A stretch of DNA of 64,000 nt from Aphodosoma sp045126975 (GCA_045126975.1 JBGVPL010000042.1:97941-161940); one strand, 5' to 3'; shown: positions 15,332 through 24,790, counted from the first letter of the stretch. Notes: generated from the letters alone by a model not told the origin. Made by a program: numbers and translations.

Positions 15332-17464
15332 TTATAATACTATTTTCTCTACTTCGCCATTTATTGTAATGAGGTAAATGCCTCGTGGGAGTGTGAGGGT
15401 TGTGGCGTTGCCTGAGTAGATTAGGCGACCTGCAGCATCGAGGATGTAGTAGTCGTCAGTTGCTCCTTCGATATGTAGTGTGCCGTTGGTTGTGTAGATA
15501 TTGGCAGATGAGATCTTTGAGGTTTCGAGGTCAACAGGAGTTCCACCTTGTGCCATTCTGAAATATGCGTATAGTTTTGTGTCTTCAGTTAAAACAATGG
15601 TGCGAGGATTTTCGGTATTACCATCAGACCATTGTGTGAATTCATAACCTTCGTTTGGTATAGCATAAATGGTAATACTGTTATTAACACGATAATAACC
15701 ACTAGATACATTTACATAACCAAATAAAGTATCATTAACTAAAATTTCTAATTTTTTGTATAGGTTAGTATCTAAAGTTTCGATATTTGAGAATTGTCCC
15801 CAATAGGCGTGTTGTAAATAATCATTGTATGCTTCATTTGGTACTTTTAAAGTACAGTTTTCTGTATCAGCCTCCAAAGCATTTGCATTGGGAGGAGTAG
15901 AGCTAAGGCATGTGATAGATGTTAAAGAAGAGCAACTAGAAAATGCATTTTTTTCAATATGAGTAACGCTATTAGGAATTGTGATGGAGGTAAGGGCTAT
16001 ACAATTATCAAAAAAACCATAATATTTGTTATTATTCCGGTCGTAAAAATTAGGTAAAGATGTTATATTTTCAGATAAAACAATAGATTTTAAAGAACTA
16101 CAATCACGAAATGCCGCTCCACCTACTATTGTTACACTATTAGGGATCGTGATGGATGGAAGAGATTTGTACCCCTTAAATGTAGAATTTTTAATAGAAT
16201 TAACGCTATTAGACATTGTGACGGATGCTAGAGACGTGCAACCATTAAATGCCATGTCTCCAATATAAGTAACGCTATTAGGTATTGTAAGAGACGTTAG
16301 AGATTCGCAATAAGAAAATGCATACTCTCCAATGGAAATAATGCTATTTGGTATTGTGATAGAGGATAGTGATGAGCATCTAAAAAATGTACATTCTTCA
16401 ATAGAAGTAACGCTATTAGGGATTGTGATGGATGTTAGAGATGTGCAATTAGAAAATGCAGATTCTCCAATTGAAGTAACACTATTAGGAATTGAGATAG
16501 ATGTTAGAGATGAGCAAGAATTAAATGCAACCTCACAAATCGTAGTAGTACCTTCGTTTACATCAATATGTGTGTTTTCTGGCATTTCGCCTTTATAAGC
16601 ATATAAGATATTATTATTAATGTAAACACATCCATCAGGTTGGTTGTTAAACCATGCTGTACCCTCAAATGCATCCCCTGATATCGCAGTTATACTACTT
16701 GGTATTGTGATAGAGAAGAGAGATGAAGAAAAAGCAAATGCATAACTTTCAATCGAAGTCACGCTATTTGGGATTATTATAGAGGTAAGAGAAGAACACT
16801 CTGCGAATGTCATTTCTTCAATCGAAGTTACGCTATTAGGAATTGTGATAGAAGCTAAAGATGAGCAGCCATAAAATGCCAATCCGCAAATTTGAGTTGT
16901 ACCATTTTTTACATCAATATGTGTATTTTCTGGCATTTCGCCTTTGTACACATACAATGAATTATTAATATAAACACATCCATCAGGTTGATTTTCTAAC
17001 CATGGAGTTTCTTCAAATGCAGAAATTCCAATTAAAGTTACGCTACTTGGAATTGTGATAGATGTTAGAGATGAGCATTGATAAAATGCATCCTCTCCAA
17101 TAGAAGTAACGCTATTAGGAATTGTGATAAATGTTAGAGATGTGCATCTAATGAATGCATCTTCTCCAATAGAAGTAACGCTATTAGGGATTGTTATGGA
17201 TGTAAGAGATTTACATTCATAAAATGCTTTCTCTCCAATAGAAGTCACGCTATATTCGGTAGAGTTGTAGGTTACTTTTTCGGGGATGATGATTTCTTTT
17301 GTTTCTTTATAACCAACATAGTATATACCATCGGATTTGTAAGTAACTTTGGCTGTCATGTTTTCGTAGTCGAAGTCGTAATAGATTCCGTTGATTTCGG
17401 CATCGTAGGCAAATGCGATTGTTGCGGTGAATAAAGCAACAAAAAAGAGTGTAAATTTTTTCAT
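15332..17464 (-). CDS. BspA-like leucine-rich repeat surface protein with T9SS-like tail
   Basis: 710 residues. Signal peptide MKKFTLFFVALFTATIAFA. Residues about 60-545 are some fifteen LRR_5 (BspA/TpLRR) repeats of about 23 residues with the consensus LTSITIPNSVTSIGE.AF. Two WLENQPDGCVYIN-type interruptions split the array. A divergent InlB B-repeat (about 575-640, GYEFTQWSDGNTENP) and a C-terminal sorting-like domain (DDYYILDAAGRLIYSG...PRGIYLITING) follow. Such proteins mediate adhesion and coaggregation. The near-identical repeats invite slippage and copy-number change. Its upstream region contains the small RNA and a C-rich repeat. Confidence 0.88.
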   Translation of the reverse strand: MKKFTLFFVALFTATIAFAYDAEINGIYYDFDYENMTAKVTYKSDGIYYVGYKETKEIIIPEKVTYNSTEYSVTSIGEKAFYECKSLTSITIPNSVTSIGEDAFIRCTSLTFITIPNSVTSIGEDAFYQCSSLTSITIPSSVTLIGISAFEETPWLENQPDGCVYINNSLYVYKGEMPENTHIDVKNGTTQICGLAFYGCSSLASITIPNSVTSIEEMTFAECSSLTSIIIPNSVTSIESYAFAFSSSLFSITIPSSITAISGDAFEGTAWFNNQPDGCVYINNNILYAYKGEMPENTHIDVNEGTTTICEVAFNSCSSLTSISIPNSVTSIGESAFSNCTSLTSITIPNSVTSIEECTFFRCSSLSSITIPNSIISIGEYAFSYCESLTSLTIPNSVTYIGDMAFNGCTSLASVTMSNSVNSIKNSTFKGYKSLPSITIPNSVTIVGGAAFRDCSSLKSIVLSENITSLPNFYDRNNNKYYGFFDNCIALTSITIPNSVTHIEKNAFSSCSSLTSITCLSSTPPNANALEADTENCTLKVPNEAYNDYLQHAYWGQFSNIETLDTNLYKKLEILVNDTLFGYVNVSSGYYRVNNSITIYAIPNEGYEFTQWSDGNTENPRTIVLTEDTKLYAYFRMAQGGTPVDLETSKISSANIYTTNGTLHIEGATDDYYILDAAGRLIYSGNATTLTLPRGIYLITINGEVEKIVL

Positions 17465-17518
17465 AGTTTAAATATTTTAGTTTGTTAATATAATTTTAGT
17501 TTGGTATTTTTTTATTAC

Positions 17519-17565
17519 ATACCCCCTCCCGCGATGCGGACTCCCCCTAAGTTAGGGGGAGAATG
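17519..17565. repeat. C-rich palindromic repeat (REP-like)
   Basis: A CCCCCTCCC segment, then hairpin CTCCCCCTAA-gtt-AGGGGGAG, then AATG. Sister copies lie inside rnr (about 3007-3050) and at 51810 and 52470. Confidence 0.75.
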
Positions 17566-17595
17566 TAACAAAAGCGAGAACTTTACTTTCTCGCT
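17564..17595 (-). terminator. Terminator of the small RNA
   Basis: AGCGAGAA pairs with TTCTCGCT around a 7-base loop; leftward it is followed by TTTTGTT. Confidence 0.65.
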
Positions 17596-17778
17596 ACTGA
17601 TAGGTATTTGGCGTGACCTTGACTGACGAATAAGTTAAGCTCACGCCGTTATATACGAAACGTAAGCATTTTTTAACTTATTCTTTCCAGTCTATAAAAT
17701 TCGCCAAAACTTTGTAAATAGAAAGAACAAAGCAAAAATGCTTTACCTAAGCGACCAAGAACGCTACTCGGTCTATGT
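17564..17778 (-). ncRNA. Structured small RNA, 6S-like rod (unassigned)
   Basis: Leftward transcript of about 215 bases between a promoter (17784-17815) and a terminator. No ORF. By eye it has a 5' hairpin GACCGAG/CTTGGTC, a small hairpin AAAGCA/TGCTTT, and a long rod closed by TAGGTA/TACCTA and built from nested arms TTTGGCG/CGCCAAA, GACTG/CAGTC, GAATAAGTTAA/TTAACTTATTC and GCTTACG/CGTGAGC with an internal bubble. An alternative pairing, GGCGTGA/TCACGCC, would form a pseudoknot. Size and rod shape fit a 6S RNA or the Bacteroidales-1 RNA motif. Family identity is inference only. Confidence 0.6.
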
Positions 17779-17783
17779 CGTTG

Positions 17784-17815
17784 CAAAAGTAGTGATTTGT
17801 TTTGAAGTGTGCAAG
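17784..17815 (-). promoter_or_regulatory. Promoter of the small RNA
   Basis: Leftward: CTTG (17815-17812, one mismatch), 20-base spacer, TACTTTTG (17791-17784). Confidence 0.55.
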
Positions 17816-17871
17816 GGGTAGGGGGAATTTTTTATATAAGGGGGTTGCGTATTTGCGTTTTTGGTAATTTT

Positions 17872-17901
17872 GGGGTGTGCAGGGGGTGGAAGAGGGTTGG
17901 G
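17872..17901 (+). other. G-quadruplex motif
   Basis: Four G runs (4, 5, 3, 3) separated by loops of 6, 7 and 2 bases, unusual in this AT-rich sequence. A further GGGGTAGGGGG lies at 17816-17825, beside the small RNA promoter. Confidence 0.5.
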
Positions 17902-17975
17902 TTATAGTATGTTTATAGTATATTTATTGTATGTTGTAGTTAGGGTGAGGTAGTGGGGGAGGATATATAAAAAAT

Positions 17976-18013
17976 AGGCGGACAATCGGAAATTGATTGT
18001 CCGCCTGTTTTTT
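17976..18013 (-). terminator. Terminator after the nucleoside kinase
   Basis: AGGCGGACAATC/GATTGTCCGCCT hairpin with A/T tracts on both sides. The AGGCGGACA word recurs in the terminator at 51734. Confidence 0.75.
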
Positions 18014-18021
18014 TGAGAATA

Positions 18022-19677
18022 TTACTTAAATGAACTACCACCGAGGAATTCTCGTAAGAGTGATGTGGCTGGGATTTCGTGGTCGTGGATTGGGATGAAG
18101 TATTTGAGGAATTTAAGGAGGCGGTGGGCTTCGGTGTATTCCTCGCAATATTGTGGCACATCGGCAAGGATTGGCTCAGCATGTTTGCGGAGTACGGCAA
18201 GCTCGAAAAGTAATGCGGAATTGAACATCACATCGGCATTCTCTTGATATGGGAATATCCAACGCTCTTCACCACGACGCACTGATGGCCAGCGTTGTAT
18301 GGTTTCACGAGCGGAATAATTACGGAAGTTGTAGTCGCGCACGATGCGACGCAACAAACGAGTGTCGGCAGTAGGAATCCAATTGTGTGAGTCGAGCGAA
18401 ATAGTAGTAAGTGCCGAAACATAGATTTTGAACATGGCAGATTGTGGTATTGAAGGACACATGTCGGGATTGAGGGCGTGGATGCCTTCCATAATGAGCA
18501 CGCTATCTGGCGTGAGTTGCACCTTTTCGCCACGCCAACGACGTTCGCCGATGGTGAAATCGTAGTACGGAATTTCAACCTCTTCGCCATTGAGTATTCT
18601 CACCAATTGGTCATTAAGCAATTCAAGGTCAAGAGCATTAAGTGCTTCAAAATCCCACTGTCCGTTCTCATCAAGAGGGGTATCGACACGATTGACGAAA
18701 TAATTGTCGAGGCTAAGTACGATAGGTTTGATACCTGCCACCATGAGTTGAATACTAAGACGCTTAGAGAATGTGGTTTTGCCCGAAGATGATGGACCTG
18801 AAATCATCACGAAACGGCTTTCAGGTTGGCGTTGAGCAATCATATCGGCAATTTGGGCAATCTTCTTTTCATGCAATGCCTCCGATACTTTGATTAGGTC
18901 GTAAACCGAATGGTCGCGACAAATTTTGTTGAAATCACCCACATTGGTTAGTTCCATGAGTTTATTCCAACGCACAAATTCGTTAAATATATCGAACATT
19001 TTAGGCTCGTCAACAAATTCCGCCACTTGAGTAGGATTTTTTCGGTCAACAACTCGAAGGAGAATACCATTTTTGTAACTTTGAAGGTCAAATACAGGCA
19101 CATAGCCAGTCGATGGCACAAGCACACCATTGTAATGGTCGATATAATCGCCGATGCGGAAATAGCGCACGTATGGCACCCCAAGTGTCTCAAATAGAAT
19201 GGCTTTATCCATTAAACCACGTTGACGAAACATCTCGATAACGGTCATAGTTTGACGTTCTTCGCTCACAATCGGCATATCGGCAGCGATGATTTCTTGC
19301 ATCTTACATCGCAATTCATCAATAAGAGTTTCTGGCACTTTCGATTCACGATTATCGATACAGCAGTAATAACCATGGCAGATAGGATGCTCGATACGGA
19401 GGTGTGATTCAGGACGAATTTCAGACAACGCCTTAGCCATAATCATACTGATAGAACGTAGATAAACACGATTGCCTGATGGGCATGTAACATCGATGAA
19501 TTCGATATTTTTTGGCTTATAAATTCTAAAATTCAACGACTCTACTTTGTAATTTACACGAGCTGCCAATACCCTATTAGGTAGGTTGATTTGCAAATCG
19601 TTGTAGATGTCGAGCAAAGAGACGCCCATAGGGTACTCTTTGTAGGTTTGTGTGTTCTTGCAATAGATTGTGACCAT
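18022..19677 (-). CDS. Nucleoside kinase (TGS + uridine kinase-like domains)
   Basis: 551 residues. N-terminal TGS-like domain (about 1-65), then a threonyl-tRNA-synthetase-like second additional domain (about 70-220, with RIEHPICHGYYCC). A P-loop kinase of the uridine kinase/phosphoribulokinase class follows: ISGPSSSGKTTFSKRL (about 290), LSLDNYFVNRVDTPLDENG and VLIMEGIHALNP. This architecture is the family annotated as nucleoside kinase in Bacteroidota; the substrate is probably uridine or cytidine, but that is not proven. The start is preceded by the TACTCACTACT leader words. Confidence 0.88.
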   Translation of the reverse strand: MVTIYCKNTQTYKEYPMGVSLLDIYNDLQINLPNRVLAARVNYKVESLNFRIYKPKNIEFIDVTCPSGNRVYLRSISMIMAKALSEIRPESHLRIEHPICHGYYCCIDNRESKVPETLIDELRCKMQEIIAADMPIVSEERQTMTVIEMFRQRGLMDKAILFETLGVPYVRYFRIGDYIDHYNGVLVPSTGYVPVFDLQSYKNGILLRVVDRKNPTQVAEFVDEPKMFDIFNEFVRWNKLMELTNVGDFNKICRDHSVYDLIKVSEALHEKKIAQIADMIAQRQPESRFVMISGPSSSGKTTFSKRLSIQLMVAGIKPIVLSLDNYFVNRVDTPLDENGQWDFEALNALDLELLNDQLVRILNGEEVEIPYYDFTIGERRWRGEKVQLTPDSVLIMEGIHALNPDMCPSIPQSAMFKIYVSALTTISLDSHNWIPTADTRLLRRIVRDYNFRNYSARETIQRWPSVRRGEERWIFPYQENADVMFNSALLFELAVLRKHAEPILADVPQYCEEYTEAHRLLKFLKYFIPIHDHEIPATSLLREFLGGSSFK

Positions 19678-19710
19678 GATATTTAGTTAGTAGTGAGTAG
19701 TTATTAATAA
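19678..19710 (-). repeat. TACTCACTACT leader element before the nucleoside kinase
   Basis: Leftward AACTACTCACTACTAACTAA followed by ATATC and the ATG. It is the minus-strand counterpart of the leaders before tpiA, phoA, metG and the SDR gene. Confidence 0.5.
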
Positions 19711-19813
19711 TTAACGAATTGATTTTCAGGTTTAATTTGGCATGTTTATAACAAAGCATTATTTTCGGTGTAAAGTTACACAAAAATTTGATAAATAATA
19801 GACAAATTTTTAT

Positions 19814-19984
19814 TAAATTTGCAGTCGGAAAACTTTATTTAGTAGAAAGTCGGAAGTCGTAAGTCGCAAGACTTAGACTTTTCTAACGGAAAATGCTTAC
19901 TACTAATTTTTTAAACTTTAATCATAGAGTGTTGAGAGGCGGCATTGTCTTGCTACTCGCTACTCTTTACTTAAAATCTATTTT
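19814..19984 (+). promoter_or_regulatory. Promoter and leader of the Na/Pi transporter
   Basis: -7 box TAAATTTG (19814-19821) with TTTG at 19787-19790 (23-base spacer, longer than usual). The leader contains AGTCGGAAGTCGTAAGTCG words and ends in TTGCTACTCGCTACTCTTTA just before the ATG. No ORF. Confidence 0.45.
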
Positions 19985-21805
19985 ATGAATTTTGGATTCG
20001 TTGATTTATTGACCCTCATTGGCTCTATCGGACTCTTTTTGTATGGTATGAAGTTGATGAGTGAGGGTCTTCAAAAGGCAGCGGGCGACCGTTTGCGTAA
20101 CATTTTGGCTTGGATGACAAACAATCGTTTTGTCGGAGCCTTGACCGGTATTCTTGTTACTGCTCTCATTCAGAGTTCTTCTGCAACTACTGTGATGATT
20201 GTTAGTTTCGTTAATGCCGGATTATTGTCTTTGGCTCAATCTATGGCAGTTATCATGGGTGCCAACGTAGGTACTACTGCCACTGCATGGATTCTCTATC
20301 TCGGTGGTTTCAAAGTTAATCTCGCTGCAGCCTCTATTCCACTCATCGCGTTTACAATTCCTATGCTTTTCTCTAAGAAAAATTCTTGGAAAAGTTGGGG
20401 TGAGGTGATTCTTGGTTTCTCATTCCTATTTATGGGATTAGATATGTTAAACCATTCTGTACCAGATCTTCGTTCTAATCCTGAACTCTTTGCTGTCATA
20501 CAAAACTATGCACACATGGGATGGTGGTCTGTGCTACTTTTCGCTTTTGTGGGTATGATTGTCACTATGATAGTTCAATCATCGAGCGTTACGTTTGCTA
20601 TCACTCTCGTCATTTGTAGTAAAGGTTGGATTTCATTCGATATGGCAGCAGCATTAGTGCTTGGTAGCAATATCGGCACTTGTATCACTCCACTCATCGC
20701 AGCCATTTCAGGTAATATTTGGGCAAAACGTGCAGCTATGGGACATTTGATGTTCAACGTATTAGGCTCTATTTGGGTATTGGCTCTCTATTATCCATTC
20801 ATGAAACTCGTTATTTGGTTATCAACAATGGGACAAGGCGACCCTACTGCATTACTCTCATTCGTAGATAATACCGACCCTGCAATTATCAACGCCCTAA
20901 ACGATGGTACACTCGATTTGACTAACCCTGCAAATCAACAACTTGCTTCTACTTTTACCGCCAATCAAGCATACGTATCATTCGGTTTGTCTATCTTCCA
21001 CACACTTTTCAACACAATCAATATCTGCATCATGATTTGGCTTACTGGCTTATATGTGAAAATTGTTACAAGACTCATCCCAGCCAAACCAGAAGAAGAA
21101 GAAAACGAATCACATCTTACTTTTATCACAACAGGATTGCTCTCTACATCAGAGCTTTCTATACTTCAAGCGCGCAAAGAAATCCAACTCTATGGCGAAC
21201 GTGCTCAACGCATGTTTGGTCTCGTGCGCGACTTGTTCCACGAAGAAGATGACAAAGAATTTACTTCTAAATTCTCTCGTATTCAAAAATACGAAAACAT
21301 CTCTGACCGTATGGAAGTGGAAATTGCAAACTATTTGACTAAAGTTTCAGCAGGTCGCCTCTCTGACGAAAGTAAACACCAAGTACAAATGAAACTTCGT
21401 GTTATCTCTGAAATCGAAAGCGTTGCCGATTCATGCTACAATCTCGCTCGTACATTGCAACGCCGCAAACAACAACCTGAAAAATTCACTGATGAGATAA
21501 ATGGCAATATCGAATTGATGTTTAACCTCATCGAAAGTGGATTGCAAAATATGTGTAACGTGCTTGGTATGGAACACATAGACAATGCCTACGTGAACAC
21601 AGCACAAAATATCGAAAACGAAATCAACAACTATCGCAATCAACTTAAATTGCAAAATGTTATTGCTGTAAACGAAGGTTATTACGACTATCCTACAGCA
21701 ACAACATATATGGACACAATCGTTGAGTGCGAAAAAATGGGTGACTACATCGTTAATGTAGTCGAAGCTGTTGCCGACTCAAAAGTTCATCCTGTTGCTA
21801 ATTAA
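19985..21805 (+). CDS. Na/Pi cotransporter family protein with PhoU-like domain
   Basis: 606 residues. The membrane half contains the inverted-repeat signature QSSSATTVMIV (about residue 60) and QSSSVTFAITLVI (about 198), with about eight to nine spans. The C-terminal 220 residues are a cytoplasmic PhoU-like helical bundle (SELSILQARKEIQLYGERAQ and onward). The NptA/PNaS family moves phosphate with sodium, here probably for uptake or efflux balance. It is first in a rightward group with the DUF1599 gene. Confidence 0.92.
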   Translation: MNFGFVDLLTLIGSIGLFLYGMKLMSEGLQKAAGDRLRNILAWMTNNRFVGALTGILVTALIQSSSATTVMIVSFVNAGLLSLAQSMAVIMGANVGTTATAWILYLGGFKVNLAAASIPLIAFTIPMLFSKKNSWKSWGEVILGFSFLFMGLDMLNHSVPDLRSNPELFAVIQNYAHMGWWSVLLFAFVGMIVTMIVQSSSVTFAITLVICSKGWISFDMAAALVLGSNIGTCITPLIAAISGNIWAKRAAMGHLMFNVLGSIWVLALYYPFMKLVIWLSTMGQGDPTALLSFVDNTDPAIINALNDGTLDLTNPANQQLASTFTANQAYVSFGLSIFHTLFNTINICIMIWLTGLYVKIVTRLIPAKPEEEENESHLTFITTGLLSTSELSILQARKEIQLYGERAQRMFGLVRDLFHEEDDKEFTSKFSRIQKYENISDRMEVEIANYLTKVSAGRLSDESKHQVQMKLRVISEIESVADSCYNLARTLQRRKQQPEKFTDEINGNIELMFNLIESGLQNMCNVLGMEHIDNAYVNTAQNIENEINNYRNQLKLQNVIAVNEGYYDYPTATTYMDTIVECEKMGDYIVNVVEAVADSKVHPVAN

Positions 21806-21810
21806 AAATA

Positions 21811-21855
21811 AAAAGACATAAGGACAGAAAATTATGTTCTTATGTCTTTCTGTCT
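21811..21855 (+). repeat. Intercistronic inverted repeat before the DUF1599 gene
   Basis: AAGACATAAGGACA pairs with TGTTCTTATGTCTT (13 of 14). The right arm ends about 18 bases before the ATG. Confidence 0.75.
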
Positions 21856-21873
21856 AAAAAATAAATTAGTGAA

Positions 21874-22407
21874 ATGACATTAACAGAACAACAATTCGAC
21901 AAATCGGCAGCCGAATGCCGTTCGATTTACGAGAAAAAATTGAAAGACTACGGAGCTGCGTGGCGTATTATGCGTCCTGCAAGTCTTACTGACCAAATAT
22001 TCATTAAAGCCAATCGTATTCGCTCTTTAGAAATAAAAGGCACTTCAATGGTTGGCGAAGGTATCCGTCCTGAACTAATTGGTATTATCAACTATTGCAT
22101 CATTGCCCTTATTCAATTAGAGTTAGGCTATGCCGAAACTGACGACCTACCAGTTGAGCGCGCACTCGAACTGTACGACAAATACATGCTCAACGCCAAA
22201 AAACTAATGATTGCTAAAAATCACGACTATGATGAGGCATGGCGTCAGATGCGCACACAATCATATACCGACCTCATTCTCATGAAGATACATCGTACAA
22301 AGCAAATCGAAAATAACGATGGCAAAACCCTTATATCAGAAGGCGTTGATGCTAACTATTTCGATATGCTCAACTACGCAATCTTCTATATGATTCAACA
22401 AGTTTAA
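21874..22407 (+). CDS. DUF1599 domain protein
   Basis: 177 residues consisting of two copies of one unit. Unit 1: DYGAAWRIMRPASLTDQIFI...RSLEIKG...GEGIRPELIGIINY. Unit 2: DYDEAWRQMRTQSYTDLILM...KQIENNDG...SEGVDANYFDMLNY. This is the usual DUF1599 arrangement. The family is widespread in Bacteroidota; comparative work has linked such domains to nucleotide or DNA base modification, but no activity is known here. The BT_3928-like gene follows after a micro-word spacer. Confidence 0.85.
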   Translation: MTLTEQQFDKSAAECRSIYEKKLKDYGAAWRIMRPASLTDQIFIKANRIRSLEIKGTSMVGEGIRPELIGIINYCIIALIQLELGYAETDDLPVERALELYDKYMLNAKKLMIAKNHDYDEAWRQMRTQSYTDLILMKIHRTKQIENNDGKTLISEGVDANYFDMLNYAIFYMIQQV

Positions 22408-22458
22408 TTCATAATTCATAATTTTTTCGCCTAACGGCTCAAAGACTTTCAGTTCATA

Positions 22459-23583
22459 ATGCATAATTATTGTTCGACAAGTCCAACAATATCTCGTGTC
22501 TTGTTTCTCATATTTCGTGTTTTAGTAGGGATTACTTTCGTGTTCTCTGGTTTCGTGAAGGCAATCGACCCGCTTGGCACAACCTATAAAATACAAGACT
22601 ACCTCGAAGTGATGAACCTCAGTTGGTTCTCCGAGTTGGCTTTAATAGCATCATTCACACTCATCACTGCCGAATTTTTGGCTGGTATGTTATTGATTAC
22701 CAATATCAATTTCAAACTCGGACTTTGGCTCTCGTCACTTCTTATGTTGGCAATGACACCACTCACACTTTGGATTGCCCTCGAAAATCCAGTGACCGAT
22801 TGTGGTTGTTTTGGCGATGCAATAATCCTCTCTAATTGGGCGACATTCTGGAAAAATGTAGTGCTTGATGCACTGATTATCATATTGTGGCTGTTACAAA
22901 AACGAGTTTATCGCCCTTGGCTCACTTCGTTCCCATCTTGGACATTAACATTAAGTTTCTGTCTTATCACTATTGGCATAGGCATACATTCACTTAACAA
23001 TCTGCCTATTATCGACTTCCGTCCTTACAAAATAGGCAATGACATACTCGTCGGTATGGAACTCCCTGAAGGTGCTGTGCGCGACCAATATCACACCACA
23101 TTCGTCTATAGTCGCAATGGCGTAGAACAAGAATTCGAATTACAAGACGCACCATACAACGACTCTACATGGACTTTTGTTGAACAACGCACCGAGTTGA
23201 TAGCCAAAGGCGAAGAGCCTCCAATCCACGATTTCTCTATCATCACTCCCGAAGGCGATGATTTGACTTATGACATCCTTTATCGTGAAGGTCGCACCTA
23301 CCTCGTAGTAATGTACGATTTGCATAAAACAAAAACCAAATATCTCGACAATGTGCGCCAAGTCTATGACAAAGCACAAGCCGAAGGTGCTGAATTCCTC
23401 GTACTTACAGCTTCGTCAGATTTGATTGATGAATTTAAACAAGAGCATAACCTCCCTTATCAATTTGCACTCACCGACCCAATCCAACTCAAAACAATGG
23501 TGCGTTCAAATCCAGGAGTGGTCATCCTCGAAGGCTCAAAAGTAGTTGACAAATTCAATCCGAATTGGAAATTTAAGGAATAG
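22459..23583 (+). CDS. BT_3928-like DoxX/MauE membrane protein with thioredoxin-like tail
   Basis: 374 residues. The N-terminal half has four or five membrane spans of DoxX/MauE type: FRVLVGITFVFSGFVKAIDPLG, TAEFLAGMLL and the redox motif DCGCFGD (about residue 114). The C-terminal part (about 200-374) is thioredoxin-like without a CxxC: TYLVVMYDL, EFLVLTASS and NPGVVILEGSKVVDKFNPNW. This matches a family seen next to DUF1599 and tpiA in Bacteroides, as here. It probably participates in envelope redox chemistry. The first codons (MHNY) come from a CATAATGCATAATT repeat. Confidence 0.82.
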   Translation: MHNYCSTSPTISRVLFLIFRVLVGITFVFSGFVKAIDPLGTTYKIQDYLEVMNLSWFSELALIASFTLITAEFLAGMLLITNINFKLGLWLSSLLMLAMTPLTLWIALENPVTDCGCFGDAIILSNWATFWKNVVLDALIIILWLLQKRVYRPWLTSFPSWTLTLSFCLITIGIGIHSLNNLPIIDFRPYKIGNDILVGMELPEGAVRDQYHTTFVYSRNGVEQEFELQDAPYNDSTWTFVEQRTELIAKGEEPPIHDFSIITPEGDDLTYDILYREGRTYLVVMYDLHKTKTKYLDNVRQVYDKAQAEGAEFLVLTASSDLIDEFKQEHNLPYQFALTDPIQLKTMVRSNPGVVILEGSKVVDKFNPNWKFKE

Positions 23584-23935
23584 GGAACAGGGAACAAGGA
23601 ACAAGGAACAGGGAGTAGGGAATAAGGAATTTTGCAATATACAAAGGGAACCTTGGAGTATTTCAATATCAGTATCGTTGTGTGATTTTGTAAGAGCGAA
23701 GCGATAAACACAAAGAACCTCGAAGAGGTCAATAACTGTAATTTGATGTAAATTTTAGGAGTGAGCGATAGATACAAAGGGAACCTCAGAGAGGTTCAAC
23801 TATGCTTAACCGCTGTGTGATTTTTTGGAGGAGCAGAGCGATATACAAAAAATTACCTGCGGACAGAAAAAACACACCCCCTTCTACGACCCCGAAGGGG
23901 TCGAACCTAAAATAAGGTATGTACTTTAAACAGAA
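23584..23935 (+). repeat. Dense repeat region before tpiA
   Basis: No ORF. It begins with GGGAACAAGGAACAAGG micro-words (23580-23632), then three degenerate units, each with a GTGTGATTTT word, a GAGCGAAGCGAT-like word and a palindrome: CCTCGAAGAGG, GAACCTCAGAGAGGTTC or GACCCCGAAGGGGTC. Confidence 0.65.
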
Positions 23936-23998
23936 AAGTTATGTACTTATGTTAAAATAAATGTCAAAAATATATAAACGAGGCGAAAAGGCTGAGTA

Positions 23999-24040
23999 CT
24001 AATCTTGCTACTCACTACTCGCTACTAAAAATCTAAAAAT
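23999..24040 (+). repeat. TACTCG leader element before tpiA
   Basis: CTACTCACTACTCGCTACT then AAAAATCTAAAAAT and ATG. It shares nearly all of this with the metG leader. Confidence 0.6.
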
Positions 24041-24790
24041 ATGAGAAAAAACATTGTAGCAGGTAACTGGAAAATGAACAAAAACCTGCAAGAAGGCGTA
24101 GCATTAGCTGCTGAATTGAAAGAAAAAGTAAATAACCCTAATTGCGATGTAATTATCGGTACACCATTCATTCATCTTGCAACTGTGGCTGAATTAGTTA
24201 AAGGTTCGCCAATCGCTGTTGCTGCTGAAAACTGTGCTGACCACGCATCAGGTGCTTACACAGGCGAAGTGTCTGCCGAAATGGTAGCTTCTACAGGCGC
24301 AACATATTGTATCATAGGTCACTCTGAACGTCGTACATATTATGGCGAAACATACGAAATCCTTCGCGAAAAAGTACAATTAGCTTTGGCTAACAACCTC
24401 CGCCCTATCTTCTGTATCGGCGAAGTGAAAGAAGAACGCGAAGCAAATCGTCAAAACGAAGTAGTTAAAGCACAACTCGAAGGCTCAGTATTCAACCTTT
24501 CAGCTGAAGACTTTGGCAAACTCGTTATTGCTTACGAGCCAGTTTGGGCTATCGGCACAGGATTGACTGCAACTCCAGAACAAGCACAAGAAATCCACGC
24601 TTACATCCGTAGCCTTATCGCTGAAAAATATGGCAAAGAGGTAGCTGACAACATATCAATCCTTTATGGTGGTAGCTGTAATGCTAAAAACGCTGCAGGT
24701 CTCTTCGCTAACCCTGATATCGATGGTGGCCTCATCGGTGGCGCATCTCTCAAAGCCGACGACTTCTGCGCAATCATCAACGCATTCTAA
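24041..24790 (+). CDS. tpiA: Triose-phosphate isomerase
   Basis: 249 residues. All catalytic elements are present: GNWKMNK (Lys near 12), IIGHSERR (His near 93), AYEPVWAIGTG (Glu near 168) and the phosphate-binding LYGGSCNAKN and GGLIGGASL. It interconverts DHAP and glyceraldehyde-3-phosphate in glycolysis. The sequence has the balanced codon use of a highly expressed gene. A strong terminator follows. Confidence 0.97.
   Translation: MRKNIVAGNWKMNKNLQEGVALAAELKEKVNNPNCDVIIGTPFIHLATVAELVKGSPIAVAAENCADHASGAYTGEVSAEMVASTGATYCIIGHSERRTYYGETYEILREKVQLALANNLRPIFCIGEVKEEREANRQNEVVKAQLEGSVFNLSAEDFGKLVIAYEPVWAIGTGLTATPEQAQEIHAYIRSLIAEKYGKEVADNISILYGGSCNAKNAAGLFANPDIDGGLIGGASLKADDFCAIINAF

Noticed and set aside
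17564..17778. tmRNA as identity of the small RNA
   Set aside because: Too short, no tRNA-like ends and no tag reading frame.
23580..23935. CRISPR-like array in the tpiA upstream region
   Set aside because: Repeats are degenerate, unequal in spacing and self-similar, without unique spacers or cas genes.
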